DNA from: Pseudalkalibacillus sp045920555
Lineage (GTDB): Bacteria > Bacillota > Bacilli > Bacillales > Fictibacillaceae
Reading direction: 5' to 3'
Length of the DNA: 64,000 nt
NCBI RefSeq assembly: GCF_045920555.1
Contig: NZ_CP174509.1
Location: 5,518,001-5,582,000, forward strand
Positions 50,877 to 58,362 of the stretch are shown piece by piece. The translations under genes were made by a program, and so were the position numbers. The notes under the pieces were generated by a model. It saw only the letters and a program-made list of their open reading frames with translations, was not told where the DNA came from and ran no database searches. Within the stretch, counting starts at the first letter, position 1. Every line of letters begins with the position of its first letter.

Positions 50877-50991
50877 TTATAACCCGTACTGTTCTTTCCC
50901 TAATGTTACGTGAGGTACAAAGTCATCAAGCTCAAAATACCGTTTAATTAAGTCATCTGATGGTGAAATTTCTAAAAAAGAATAGCGTAGC
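50877..50991 (-). pseudogene. C-terminal fragment of a 2H phosphoesterase (2'-5' RNA ligase-like)
   Basis: A minus-strand frame of about 38 codons ends at 50877 and reads LRYSFLEISPSDDLIKRYFE followed by LDDFVPHVTLGKEQYGL. PHVTLG is the second H-x-T motif of the 2H (LigT/YjcG-like) family, which normally lies near the C-terminus. The N-terminal part and a start are missing, so it is a relic. Confidence 0.5.
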
Positions 50992-51022
50992 ACGTGGTTC
51001 ACGTGAAGAAGGAGAGGAACCA

Positions 51023-51359
51023 ATGAAAAAGACGGAAATCAGCAAACTCCAGCTTTTTTATGTGATGATTCCTTCGAACTGGGAACCACCGTGGTATTTG
51101 CTGTAGGGGGAGATGCAAAGCAGGATGCATGGATCCGATTTTAACGGCCATGTTAGGCGGTCTTCTTTTAATGTGGATTTACTTTAAATTATCTGAACAT
51201 TATCCCAGCGATACACTTATCAAGATCATTCCTAACATTATCGGTAAGGTTTTGGGCTACCTGTTAGTTGTTATTTATACCCTATATATCATTTATGAGG
51301 CTGCAAGAAATTGCAGAGACTTTGCAGAGCTGATCGTTTTAACTATTTTACCTAGATAA
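51023..51359 (+). pseudogene. Spore germination permease fragment (GerAB/GerKB family)
   Basis: An ATG at 51023 after GGAGAGGAA begins MKKTEISKLQLFYVM, the standard N-terminus of GerB-type germinant permeases. The frame then breaks near 51070, continues as FELGTTVVFAVGGDAKQDAW, breaks again near 51128, and continues as DPILTAMLGGLLLMWIYFKL to ILPR before a stop at 51359. Only the first three or so helices of a roughly 360-residue, ten-helix protein remain. Two frameshifts plus truncation make it a clear pseudogene. No GerA or GerC partner remains next to it. Confidence 0.85.
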
Positions 51360-51402
51360 TAACATCTTATTTCCAAAAGATAATAGACAAAAACAAACAT
51401 AC
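51356..51402 (+). repeat. Dispersed repeat, copy 2
   Basis: Near-identical to 22565-22610 in the same orientation (for example CTTATTTCCAAAAGATAA in both). It begins at the truncation point of the germination permease fragment, which suggests that recombination or insertion at this element removed the rest of the gene. Confidence 0.7.
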
Positions 51403-51488
51403 TAGATGATTAATTCGTTTAAAATATTTTTGAATTCCATTACGACCGAATACTTAGAGGGTACTTTTTTTGGACTTCAGGAAAATTG

Positions 51489-51550
51489 TTGGGAAAACCC
51501 ACCAACAAAATTATCGATATTTACTATCAAATTACACCAATTTTCCCAAT
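51489..51550 (+). promoter_or_regulatory. Paired-box regulatory region of the first rap-phr cassette
   Basis: TTGGGAAAA (51489-51497), 41 bases, then AATTTTCCCAAT (51539-51550): an inverted pair of boxes. The second rap-phr cassette has the same two boxes at the same spacing. A -10-like TATTAT follows 21 bases after the right box, at about 51572, with no recognisable -35, as expected for an activator-dependent promoter. Confidence 0.7.
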
Positions 51551-51641
51551 TTATTAAGTGGAAAAATATAGTATTATATAAATAATGGGATATTGTTAGA
51601 AAATTACGTATTTTCAAAAATAATAAGGTTGGAGGGATTTG

Positions 51642-52727
51642 ATGTCTTCTATTTCTTTGGACACAAGTACATTGAACAAAAAAATCGATAGATGGTATGA
51701 AGCTATTAAGGAAGCACAAGAAGAAGAATCTGTTAGGTTAGAGGGAGAAATTGGTAATATTATAAATGAAACGGCCTCAGATCGTGAAACCGAAGTATAT
51801 TATAAGTTAATTTTATTTCGCTATCACTTATCTAATAAAGACATAGCAAAAGCAAACCGAACACTTGAGGAAATTGAAGTTTATGAAAATAACGAACTAC
51901 TTCAATTCTATTATTACAATTTCAAAGGGATCTATCATTACATACTAGACGAATACCAAACTTCCATAGAATACTTCAAGAAAGCTCAACCACTTATTAT
52001 TTTTTCAGAACATCAAAATGAAATAGGAGAATTTCACTACAAGCTTGCAGCAACCTATTTTGAGCTGTACCAAAATGCTTTATCCATAAGACATTTGGAT
52101 GCAGCGGCAAAAATATTTCAGAAAAATCATGTTTATAAACGAAGTGCAGATTGTGAACTCTTATTAGCTCTTAACTTACAAGATTTAAAAGAATTTGAAG
52201 AAGCTGAAATTCATTATCATAATGCTTTACGGTATTGTGATCACTTTAAAGATTCTAATTATAAACATTCTGTATTGTTTAACCTTGGGATTTATTATTT
52301 TTCTCAAAATCATTTGGATGAAGCATTCCAATACTTCAACAAAACGAAAGAATATTTCCTTAAAGAAAATAACTTGGAATATGCAACCAAAGCCATCTAC
52401 CAACTTGCAAAACTCCATTATGTTAATAATGAACTAGAAAAAGCTGAACGATATCAAAAAGATGGCCTACTTCTTGCTAAACAAATTCATGATGACTATT
52501 TCATCAATAAATTTAAAACGGTTCAGATATACTCTAGTAACGCAATTAATACACATGAAAGTAAAATTTTTGAAGGAATTTCGTATTTTGAGGAGAATAA
52601 ATTGTGGAATGATGTAATTAAGGTGGGTGAAGGGCTTGCAGAGTACTTCCATGATAAAAAAGATTACGAAAAAGCAAGTATGGTGTCGAAGCGAGTAATC
52701 CTCGCAAAAAAGAATATAAATTCTTAA
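51642..52727 (+). CDS. Rap-family tetratricopeptide regulator, 361 aa
   Basis: A cytosolic Rap protein of the RRNPP quorum-sensing group. Rap proteins dephosphorylate Spo0F or block response regulators such as ComA, and are inhibited by an imported Phr peptide. The N-terminal helical bundle (about residues 1-75) is followed by about six TPR-like repeats, with consecutive motifs LQFYYYNFKGIYHYILDEYQ, EFHYKLAATYFELYQNALSI, and LLALNLQDLKEFEEAEIHYH. The last repeat ends at KKDYEKASMVSKRVI. The ATG at 51642 follows GGAGGG by five bases. A phr gene follows after 13 bases. Length is typical. The target response regulator is not in the window. Confidence 0.92.
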   Translation: MSSISLDTSTLNKKIDRWYEAIKEAQEEESVRLEGEIGNIINETASDRETEVYYKLILFRYHLSNKDIAKANRTLEEIEVYENNELLQFYYYNFKGIYHYILDEYQTSIEYFKKAQPLIIFSEHQNEIGEFHYKLAATYFELYQNALSIRHLDAAAKIFQKNHVYKRSADCELLLALNLQDLKEFEEAEIHYHNALRYCDHFKDSNYKHSVLFNLGIYYFSQNHLDEAFQYFNKTKEYFLKENNLEYATKAIYQLAKLHYVNNELEKAERYQKDGLLLAKQIHDDYFINKFKTVQIYSSNAINTHESKIFEGISYFEENKLWNDVIKVGEGLAEYFHDKKDYEKASMVSKRVILAKKNINS

Positions 52728-52740
52728 GGGGGAGTTTTGG

Positions 52741-52944
52741 TTGAAGAAAAAATTATTTTTTCTATTAATTTCTACAATTTTACTTCTAACATCACTATCT
52801 TCTAATGATTCAAGTGCAAATAGACGTGATGAAATCGTTCCTGACATAGGCAAATATGAAATAGTTCAAAGGGAAGAAATTGTCCCTAGTTCTAAGAATC
52901 TACTTGTCAGAGAAGAGATTGTTCCGGATTCACCAAGTTCATAA
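52741..52944 (+). CDS. Phr pheromone precursor with three peptide copies, 67 aa
   Basis: Secreted precursor for the Rap encoded just upstream. The start is a TTG at 52741 preceded by AAGGGGGAG. Residues 1-26 form a signal peptide (KKKLFFLLISTILLL...SSA). The mature part repeats one motif three times: RDEIVPD (29-35), REEIVPS (44-50) and REEIVPD (57-63), with a weaker YEIV at 39-42. In each copy an Arg precedes the acidic pair, as in known Phr peptides with a basic second residue (xREEIV). Most Phr precursors carry a single peptide at the C-terminus, so three copies is unusual. The exact mature peptide is inferred. Confidence 0.88.
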   Translation: MKKKLFFLLISTILLLTSLSSNDSSANRRDEIVPDIGKYEIVQREEIVPSSKNLLVREEIVPDSPSS

Positions 52945-52954
52945 GATCAAAAAG

Positions 52955-52994
52955 AAAAAGTAGAAAACTTCTATTAAAAAGTTTTCTACTTTTT
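52955..52994 (+). terminator. Terminator of the first rap-phr cassette
   Basis: AAAAAGTAGAAAACTT (52955-52970) pairs perfectly with AAGTTTTCTACTTTTT (52979-52994), ending in a T-run, eleven bases after the phr stop. Confidence 0.88.
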
Positions 52995-53099
52995 TGTTCA
53001 TCTTGATCACCTGTTACCATTTACAATACCTAGATGATCACACTCCGAATTAAAAGCAGAGTGTCATCCATCCTGCTTCCTAAACCGTTCATTAACATT

Positions 53100-53514
53100 T
53101 TATCCCACAAGCTTTTTGATGTATTCCCTTGCCAGTATGGTATACTCCAGCGGATTGGCTTTGGCAGGGTCCTGTTCGGCTTCGACCAATAGCCATCCTT
53201 CTTCAAGAAACTTGAAAACAGGGGTGAAATTGAAATCGCCATCACCAGGCACAGTAAAGACGCCTTCCTTCACTGCTTGTAAAAAACTCAAATGCTTGCC
53301 TTACTCTTTTGGCGACATCAAGGCGGACATCCTTTAAATGAACATGCTTGATCCGTGGACGATAGCGTTTCAACACCACCACCGGATCTTCGCCTGACAA
53401 GAATAGGTGCCCAGTGTCGAACAGCAGAAACACAAGATATGGATCAGTTTTGTCCATAAGGCGATCGATTTGTTCTGTTGTTTGGATACCTGTCCCCATA
53501 TTGGAGGAGATCAC
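53100..53514 (-). pseudogene. iolE: Inosose dehydratase (IolE) C-terminal remnant
   Basis: Two minus-strand frames match the last half of IolE, which dehydrates scyllo-inosose in myo-inositol breakdown. The first (53514 to about 53292) reads MGTGIQTTEQIDRLMDKTDP, FLLFDTGHLFLSGEDPVVVL and IKHVHLKDVRLDVAKRVR. The second (about 53291-53100) continues FLQAVKEGVFTVPGDGDFNF and EGWLLVEAEQDPAKANPLEY. A frameshift at about 53290 separates them, and the N-terminal about 150 residues are absent. No other iol gene is nearby, so a former inositol locus was lost here. Confidence 0.85.
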
Positions 53515-53915
53515 GATTTTTGATTCAACCGGGATTGCAATTCAGGATATAACAACTGCTAAAATGGTTTATAAACTAACAAATGAAAGGCATTGACAGT
53601 TAAAAGTACCGTTAATTTAGATTGAAGATACTTGTTCGACAAAAGTAATGCATAAGAGCAATTGTTATCACCATGAACGACAAACTGTGTAAATAAACTT
53701 CCTTATCAATTGAATAAAGAGAATTGTGTAATAGCCTAACCCATCTCCATTTATTACCTTCATGGCGGCGAAATTGGTAGATGCTACCTTTCTCCTGGTT
53801 TGCTTTACTTCTTTGTTTTACTCTCACAACCCGAAAAGAATATTCTCGAGAATAAAGAGCAAAAGACAAGTTAATAACAAGTCGTTTTCTAAAATAGGGA
53901 TTTTTTTCAATTTAC
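53515..53915. other. Gene-free spacer with a tRNA-Leu-like sequence
   Basis: No gene with a credible start is visible. GCGGCGAAATTGGTAGATGC (about 53766-53785) resembles the 5' acceptor/D-arm part of a bacterial tRNA-Leu (GGCGAAATTGGTAGACGC). No anticodon stem, T-arm or CCA end follows, so at most it is a tRNA scar. The 5'-terminal D-arm similarity could also be chance. Confidence 0.25.
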
Positions 53916-54641
53916 TTAAGCAACAAGATCAGAAGTCTTATTCTTTCGATGATAAACGACCTTTGATAACAAAACACTGCATTCATACAATAAGAGTAAT
54001 GGGATAACGACTAGTATATCCGACAGAAAATCAGGAGGAGTAATTAGAACAGAAGTAACAATTAGGAAAAAGTAAGCATACTTTCTCGTTTTTTGTAGCC
54101 GATAAGGATTCAACACCCCAATATTTGTCAAGAACATAAAAACCACCGGAAGTTCGAACAATAGGCCGAATGGAAGAGTCATATTTATCATAAACCGAAA
54201 ATATTTCTCCGCCGTAAAAAATTCCATAAACATATCTCCTGACAAAGAGAGCAGAAAGTCAAGAACGATGGGAAATATTAAAAAATAGCCCATGCAAATA
54301 CCTAGAATAAAAAGAATAAAAAGCGCTGGAATGTAAGCCAAAGTTATTTTTCGTTCATTTTCATGTAGAGCCGGACGGACAAAGAGCCAAATTTGATAGG
54401 CTGCAATGGGTATAGTTCCCGCAAGAGCTATGACACTGGATAGTAGTAGATATATCCATAAGATGTCAGTAGGGCCCAATACAGCAAGCTCTATTGGGAA
54501 ATCCTTTATCAGCCATTTATAGAAATCTTGTATGTTAAAAAAAGCAAAAATAAAAAAAACTATGAAAGTAGCAAGTGTAATGATTAAACGTTTACGCAAT
54601 TCTTCCAAGTGCCCGATAAAGTTCATTTCAAATTTCCCCAT
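53916..54641 (-). CDS. tatC: Twin-arginine translocase subunit TatC, 241 aa
   Basis: Six-helix membrane receptor for twin-arginine signal peptides. The N-terminal block FIGHLEELRKRLIITLATFI carries the essential FxxHxxELRxR motif. FVRPALHENERK is the conserved first cytoplasmic loop, FGLLFELPVVFMFLT contains the conserved FE...P, and RKYAYFFLIVTSVLITPPDF leads to helix 5. The ATG at 54641 follows AGAGGTG by five bases; an extension to 54704 has no ribosome binding site. It is 252 bases from tatA with a terminator hairpin between them, so it may use its own promoter or readthrough. Confidence 0.93.
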   Translation of the reverse strand: MGKFEMNFIGHLEELRKRLIITLATFIVFFIFAFFNIQDFYKWLIKDFPIELAVLGPTDILWIYLLLSSVIALAGTIPIAAYQIWLFVRPALHENERKITLAYIPALFILFILGICMGYFLIFPIVLDFLLSLSGDMFMEFFTAEKYFRFMINMTLPFGLLFELPVVFMFLTNIGVLNPYRLQKTRKYAYFFLIVTSVLITPPDFLSDILVVIPLLLLYECSVLLSKVVYHRKNKTSDLVA

Positions 54642-54848
54642 AAATACACCTCTAGTTAAGGTACAGCCAACCCTCTCCAAAAGCACACGATAAGAGACGT
54701 TCAATGGTTCAAAACAACTAAAATATTTTGGTTATTAACAAGCGAATACTGTTTTTTAGAGTATATGAACCACTTTAAATTTATTGTACTTTCTTAGCGA
54801 ATGTTTTCCGAGAAAAGTTGGAGAAACCTCTGGTTATAAAAAAGAAGA

Positions 54849-54872
54849 TGCAAGTGAAAGAAGCTACTTGCA
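54849..54872 (-). terminator. Terminator-like hairpin between tatA and tatC
   Basis: TGCAAGT (54849-54855) pairs with ACTTGCA (54866-54872). The minus strand continues TCTTCTTTTTT, a good T-run. It would end or attenuate the amidohydrolase-tatA transcript before tatC. Confidence 0.65.
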
Positions 54873-54893
54873 CCTTACTAGAAATATTGATAC

Positions 54894-55094
54894 TTATTTT
54901 ACTTTCTCCTTATTAGTTTCAGATTGGCCCTTTTCTGACTCGCCTTCTGAAACCAATTCTCTAGTTGACTTCTTAAACTCTCTTAACGTTGCGCCACAAG
55001 CTCTTCCGATTTCCGGGAGCTTGGATGGGCCAAAAATAATAAGAGCAATTACTAATACTAATATCAAACCTGGAATTCCAATATTTTGAATCAT
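54894..55094 (-). CDS. tatA: Twin-arginine translocase subunit TatA, 66 aa
   Basis: The pore-forming Tat component. A single N-terminal membrane helix (IPGLILVLVIALIIFG) is followed by the hinge FGPSKLPEIGRACGATLREF, an amphipathic helix and a charged tail (SEGESEKGQSETNKEKVK). FGP..LPE.GR is diagnostic of TatA. It lies 54 bases downstream of a twin-arginine amidohydrolase gene and upstream of tatC, which parallels the substrate-linked TatAd-TatCd pair beside phoD in B. subtilis. A Cys in the hinge region (RACG), where most homologues have A or L, is a minor oddity. Confidence 0.92.
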   Translation of the reverse strand: MIQNIGIPGLILVLVIALIIFGPSKLPEIGRACGATLREFKKSTRELVSEGESEKGQSETNKEKVK

Positions 55095-55148
55095 TACTTC
55101 CTCCTAGTATTTATTTTCTTGTACCTTTATGAGAATCGTCCAATTTCA

Positions 55149-56573
55149 TTATTGTTTCCCTTTTTTATGCTTCGTGTCATCAAGTAAACCCGATGCCACA
55201 TTTCCCTTATACAAAACAGCAGCACATTTAGGTAGACGAGCTACAGTTTCAGCAGAACAACTTGCAGGAACAAGAACCGCCGTTGCATCGTCGCCAACCT
55301 TTGGCCATACTTGCTTGCCAGATTCATCTAATGGTGTAATGCCACCAGTTGCAAGGGAAAGTGCACGTGACAGATTGTATTCATTGGACCAACCATATAG
55401 TTCAGCAGCTCGATGTGCCTTTTGAAGTATGTCGCCAATTCCAAATGGTGACCAGTGATCAGTTATACTGTCATTTCCCAGCATTACGTTCACATTCTGC
55501 TCTTGGAGCATCGGAATTGGCATTACACCTTTGCCATTAGGTACGTGTGATGCAATGGATATACCTAACGATGCAAGGCGGTTTGCCATTTCCACATCAG
55601 CCCCAGGCGCTAATGAAGCTAGAGAGAACGCGTGGCTAATAGTCACTTTTCCATGAAGACCGGCCTCTTCAGTTAGATCTGCTAGCCTCCTGATTGCCTT
55701 CAAGCCCGTTTCGCCTCCTTCATGAAGGTGAATATCAATTCCAGCATTGTAATCTACGGCAATTTGTACCATCGTTTGTAACGATTTTTCCATATTCCCA
55801 TCAACTAGGGTTGGATCCAGTCCACCAACATGCGTAACACCAAGCTTCATCGCATCACGTATTAGTCCCTCTGCATTTGAACGAAGTAATCCATGTTGAG
55901 GAAATGCAACAATTTCATGTGCTATTTTATCTGAATAATTCGCTAATGCTCTTTTTAATTTCTCAAGATTTTTAAGACCGACTACTGGGTCAATATTACA
56001 ATGACTTCTGGCAAACGTAGATCCGTAACTAAGAATCAGCTCAATTAATTTCTCTGCACGCTCCTGAGCAGTTGGCAGTAACTCTAAAAGCAGTGACTGT
56101 TCCAATTCAATCATGGAAAAAATACCATTTTCCCTTGTAGCTGCTGCTTTCCATGGACCGCCATAATACGTTTTGTCCAAATGAATATGCATCTCTTTAA
56201 ATGAAGGTAGAAGTAGCATACCTTTCGCATCATAACAAGCAAGCCCCTTTTCATAAGGTGCTGTTGGATCTAAAATCTTGGTAATAGTACCTTTATCAAT
56301 TCTAATGTTTCGCAAAACAGTATCTGTTGCGATAACATGGCCGTTCTCATACTGATAGCCGCTTTCTAAGCGTACATTCAACAGCATATAGGAACTGTTT
56401 TTATTTGGTTGTTTAATATGGTGTTTATTCCTCTTATCTTCCTTCGCACTTGCTAACTGTGGCCCAAGTATTCCCACCGTACCAGTTACACCTAAAACAG
56501 CGGAAGCACCTCCAATTTTACCCATGTCACTTAAAAATTTTCTACGAGATAAACCATTTTTTTCCTGATCCAT
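55149..56573 (-). CDS. Twin-arginine-exported amidohydrolase (cytosine-deaminase-like), 474 aa
   Basis: A metal-dependent hydrolase exported through Tat. The N-terminal NGLSRRKFLSDM is a consensus twin-arginine motif (Arg10-Arg11), followed by a hydrophobic region to about residue 42 (QLASA). The TIM-barrel domain shows HIHLDKTYYGG (His129, His131), FARSHCNIDPV, GIDIHLHEGGETG (His and Glu), TISHAFSLAS and GNDSITDHW (Asp), the CodA-type metal and catalytic set. Similar deaminases are normally cytosolic, so secretion is unusual; an extracytoplasmic nucleobase, creatinine-like or cyclic-amide substrate is possible. The tail (DDTKHKKGKQ) is basic. It heads the unit containing tatA and tatC, suggesting a dedicated exporter. 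Confidence 0.88.
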   Translation of the reverse strand: MDQEKNGLSRRKFLSDMGKIGGASAVLGVTGTVGILGPQLASAKEDKRNKHHIKQPNKNSSYMLLNVRLESGYQYENGHVIATDTVLRNIRIDKGTITKILDPTAPYEKGLACYDAKGMLLLPSFKEMHIHLDKTYYGGPWKAAATRENGIFSMIELEQSLLLELLPTAQERAEKLIELILSYGSTFARSHCNIDPVVGLKNLEKLKRALANYSDKIAHEIVAFPQHGLLRSNAEGLIRDAMKLGVTHVGGLDPTLVDGNMEKSLQTMVQIAVDYNAGIDIHLHEGGETGLKAIRRLADLTEEAGLHGKVTISHAFSLASLAPGADVEMANRLASLGISIASHVPNGKGVMPIPMLQEQNVNVMLGNDSITDHWSPFGIGDILQKAHRAAELYGWSNEYNLSRALSLATGGITPLDESGKQVWPKVGDDATAVLVPASCSAETVARLPKCAAVLYKGNVASGLLDDTKHKKGKQ

Positions 56574-56890
56574 TTAATAATTCTCCTTACATACTGTTTT
56601 TTACAAGATACAACAAGGTTACCGTATTTTTTTAAAACTTATTTACAGTCTTTTTACTTATTTTTTAAAATTTTTTAACTATTAAAAATATATTGAGCGA
56701 CCTTACTGATTGTACTTTTAACTTAAAAATTAATAGTTTTAATTTTCATTACTTAAAGTTAATATTTGGTTACTAATATATAAAAGAAAAACACCCCTCT
56801 ATTTGAATAAGCAAAGCAGGTGCAAAAAGTTGAAATATTATAGGATGTACAGTATAGAGAACTTATAGGATTATCCTTTTATTTAGGAAA
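56574..56890. other. AT-rich gene-free spacer
   Basis: About 320 bases of very AT-rich DNA upstream of the amidohydrolase gene. It presumably contains that gene's promoter, but no box pair is convincing. No coding frame is supportable. Confidence 0.4.
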
Positions 56891-56949
56891 ATCCCCTCTA
56901 TAATAGACAGATTAATGTGCTTTCTTTTTTCTGTCTACTATGAGGGGAT
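56891..56949. mobile_element. Short inverted-repeat element, possibly joined insertion-sequence ends
   Basis: ATCCCCTCTATAATAGACAG (56891-56910) and CTGTCTACTATGAGGGGAT (56931-56949) are inverted repeats differing by one mismatch and one indel, separated by 20 bases. Twenty-base ends of the form TGTCTAC...GGGGAT resemble terminal repeats of IS3-type elements. The arrangement looks like a miniature element or an IS deleted down to its ends. No transposase is present. A plain terminator is the alternative. Confidence 0.35.
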
Positions 56950-57020
56950 CATATCAGCTTAGGGGTTCTATTTATTGGTAAACAGGTTAAATTTATCGAA
57001 CATATGTAACCTATTACAGA

Positions 57021-57114
57021 TTTTCCGAACGGGAAAGCCCATGCAGGGCATAGCCCGCCTTTAGGCATGGGATGAGAGTGAGAACGGATACGGAGCACCG
57101 CTAAAATCGGAAAG
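57021..57114. mobile_element. IS200/IS605-like hairpin remnant
   Basis: CCCATGC (57038-57044) pairs with GCATGGG (57065-57071) around GGGCATAGCCC. An outer TTTCCGA/TCGGAAA pair (57022-57028 with 57107-57113) encloses it. Hairpins with a CCCATGC...GCATGGG stem are common at the ends of TnpB-carrying IS605-group elements. No element genes remain. Confidence 0.35.
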
Positions 57115-57127
57115 GTTTTGTGGTACT

Positions 57128-57381
57128 TCAAGTATCCGAAAATTTCACTCTCTTTTTGTTGTATAACTGTTGTAGTTTATAAACAAAACTAACATTGAAC
57201 TCTACTAAGTTAGGAGAATCCCATGCATCCTGAATCGTAACCATAAATTCGGTCACTCCGTCTTCTGAACGCGCATCAAGACTTTATACCCTTCACGAGC
57301 TAATATAAAGGCTGTGATGGCTGCTGGGGTCGTTTTGGATACTCCACCCTTCTGTAACCCAAATGTGATCGTTTTAGCCAT
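57128..57381 (-). pseudogene. ParA/Soj partition ATPase N-terminal fragment
   Basis: From an ATG at 57381 the frame reads MAKTITFGLQKGGVSKTTPA and AITAFILAREGYKVL. KGGVSKTT is the deviant Walker A motif of ParA ATPases. A one-base shift near 57280 follows, after which LDARSEDGVTEFMVTIQDAW continues the family pattern before the frame ends at 57128. The remaining 70% of the protein is absent. It is likely a relic of a plasmid or integrated element. Confidence 0.75.
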
Positions 57382-57383
57382 TG

Positions 57384-57536
57384 TCATTCCTCATATGTGG
57401 GTCTATTCCACCATAACTTTCGTACTTCTTTGACCATTTCTGGATAACACCTTGAACAATACATGTTTCTCTGCCAGCGATCCAAATCCTTTGGCAGCGG
57501 TTCTTCTTCTTTCGACCCAGGCGCATAATTCCTCGG
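57384..57536 (-). pseudogene. Zinc-ribbon-like gene end upstream of the parA fragment
   Basis: A 50-codon open stretch ends three bases before the parA ATG. It reads PRNYAPGSKEEEPLPKDLDR and MYCSRCYPEMVKEVRKLWWN, with a CxxC knuckle. It has no start codon, so it is a C-terminal remnant of a gene once coupled to parA. Another frame across the same DNA (69 codons from 57612) is less protein-like and lacks a ribosome binding site. Family unknown. Confidence 0.4.
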
Positions 57537-57581
57537 TCATCCTAGAATCTGATCTGTTTTTGAACAGTTTCAATACTTTTT

Positions 57582-58040
57582 TCAGTCGTTTCTTAGTAAA
57601 TTTAAGTTCCATGTATGCTCATTCATTTTTTCGAAGGTAATGATGTAGCCGGTTAGATGATAGGATAATATTTTCCCTGATTTGTTGGTTGGTTTCCCCA
57701 TTTTCTTCTCTATTTCGGATTTTGTTACATTTAGTTCAACTCCGATACGATAAACTTGTTTTAGTTCATCTTCTGCAATCACAAATCGTTTGTTATTTTT
57801 AACGTAAACATAAGTCTGAATATCTTCATGATCATGATGTTCATGCGGTTTTCCCCACTCTTTTTCAACATCTGTCATCGTACTTTTCCTGTCTAATCTT
57901 AAGGGTGTATTAACGATCTTCCCATTTTTTAACTCTTCGATCATTTCTTTATTTAATGATTGATTTTCTGCCTCTTTCAAGCATGCTGTTAGGATTATCG
58001 ATAACAAAATTAAAAAAGTAAAAATCATACTTTTCTTCAT
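57582..58040 (-). CDS. DUF4309-type lipoprotein, 152 aa
   Basis: A secreted, membrane-anchored protein of unknown role. The signal peptide MKKSMIFTFLILLSIILTAC ends in a lipobox with Cys20. The mature domain (about residues 40-152) contains GKIVNTPLRLDRKSTMTDVE, KEWGKPHEHHDHEDIQTYVY and IGVELNVTKSEIEKKMGKPT. This repeated xxWGKP/MGKP pattern is characteristic of DUF4309 (YjgB-like) proteins. A local HEHHDHED cluster might bind metal. The ATG at 58040 follows AAGGGGGAG by seven bases; the start 10 codons upstream is rejected. It begins 13 bases after the end of the helix-turn-helix gene. Confidence 0.8.
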   Translation of the reverse strand: MKKSMIFTFLILLSIILTACLKEAENQSLNKEMIEELKNGKIVNTPLRLDRKSTMTDVEKEWGKPHEHHDHEDIQTYVYVKNNKRFVIAEDELKQVYRIGVELNVTKSEIEKKMGKPTNKSGKILSYHLTGYIITFEKMNEHTWNLNLLRND

Positions 58041-58053
58041 ATAATACTCCCCC

Positions 58054-58362
58054 TTATTTTTGAAAAACAAGCAGGAGAATTTCTCCTGCTCTAATTTTTT
58101 GCTTCACATAAAAAATCACCCTCAAATCGTAATTACGGCGTAATTTTCGAAGTACCCCATACTGCTGATCATTGTTACCTTGCTGTATCGAAAGGACTTC
58201 CTTATTGTTCATCCAGTGATCAAGAGATTCTTTTCTGAATAAGATACGCTTCCCAGCTTTTACGTGTGGTACCTCTTTACGCTTTACCATTTCTAGCACA
58301 AGCCAGTAAGATACTCCGAGGTACTCAGCTGCTTCTTTTGCGGAGATAGTTTGACGGTTCAT
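58054..58362 (-). CDS. Excisionase-type helix-turn-helix protein, 102 aa
   Basis: A small DNA-binding protein of the HTH_17/Xis-like family. MNRQTISAKEAAEYLGVSYW (residues 1-20) holds the first helices and KAGKRILFRKESLDHWMNNK is the wing and final helix, as in excisionase-like proteins. The C-terminal part (about 55-102) is basic and of unknown role. AAGGGGGTAAAATA precedes the ATG at 58362. Upstream in the same frame lies an unrelated protease-like fragment with no break, so an automated call would fuse them into a 185-residue chimera. It may be a former element's regulator or excisionase. Confidence 0.72.
   Translation of the reverse strand: MNRQTISAKEAAEYLGVSYWLVLEMVKRKEVPHVKAGKRILFRKESLDHWMNNKEVLSIQQGNNDQQYGVLRKLRRNYDLRVIFYVKQKIRAGEILLLVFQK

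Noticed and set aside
51489..51550. Paired boxes upstream of rap as ComA, PlcR or cre sites
   Set aside because: Sequence and spacing match none of these known motifs; kept as an unnamed shared operator.
53612..53869. 85-codon minus-strand frame
   Set aside because: Basic, low-quality composition, no ribosome binding site and no recognisable motif; treated as chance.
57403..57612. 69-codon minus-strand frame overlapping the lipoprotein end
   Set aside because: No ribosome binding site; another frame across the same DNA gives a more protein-like CxxC sequence ending next to parA.
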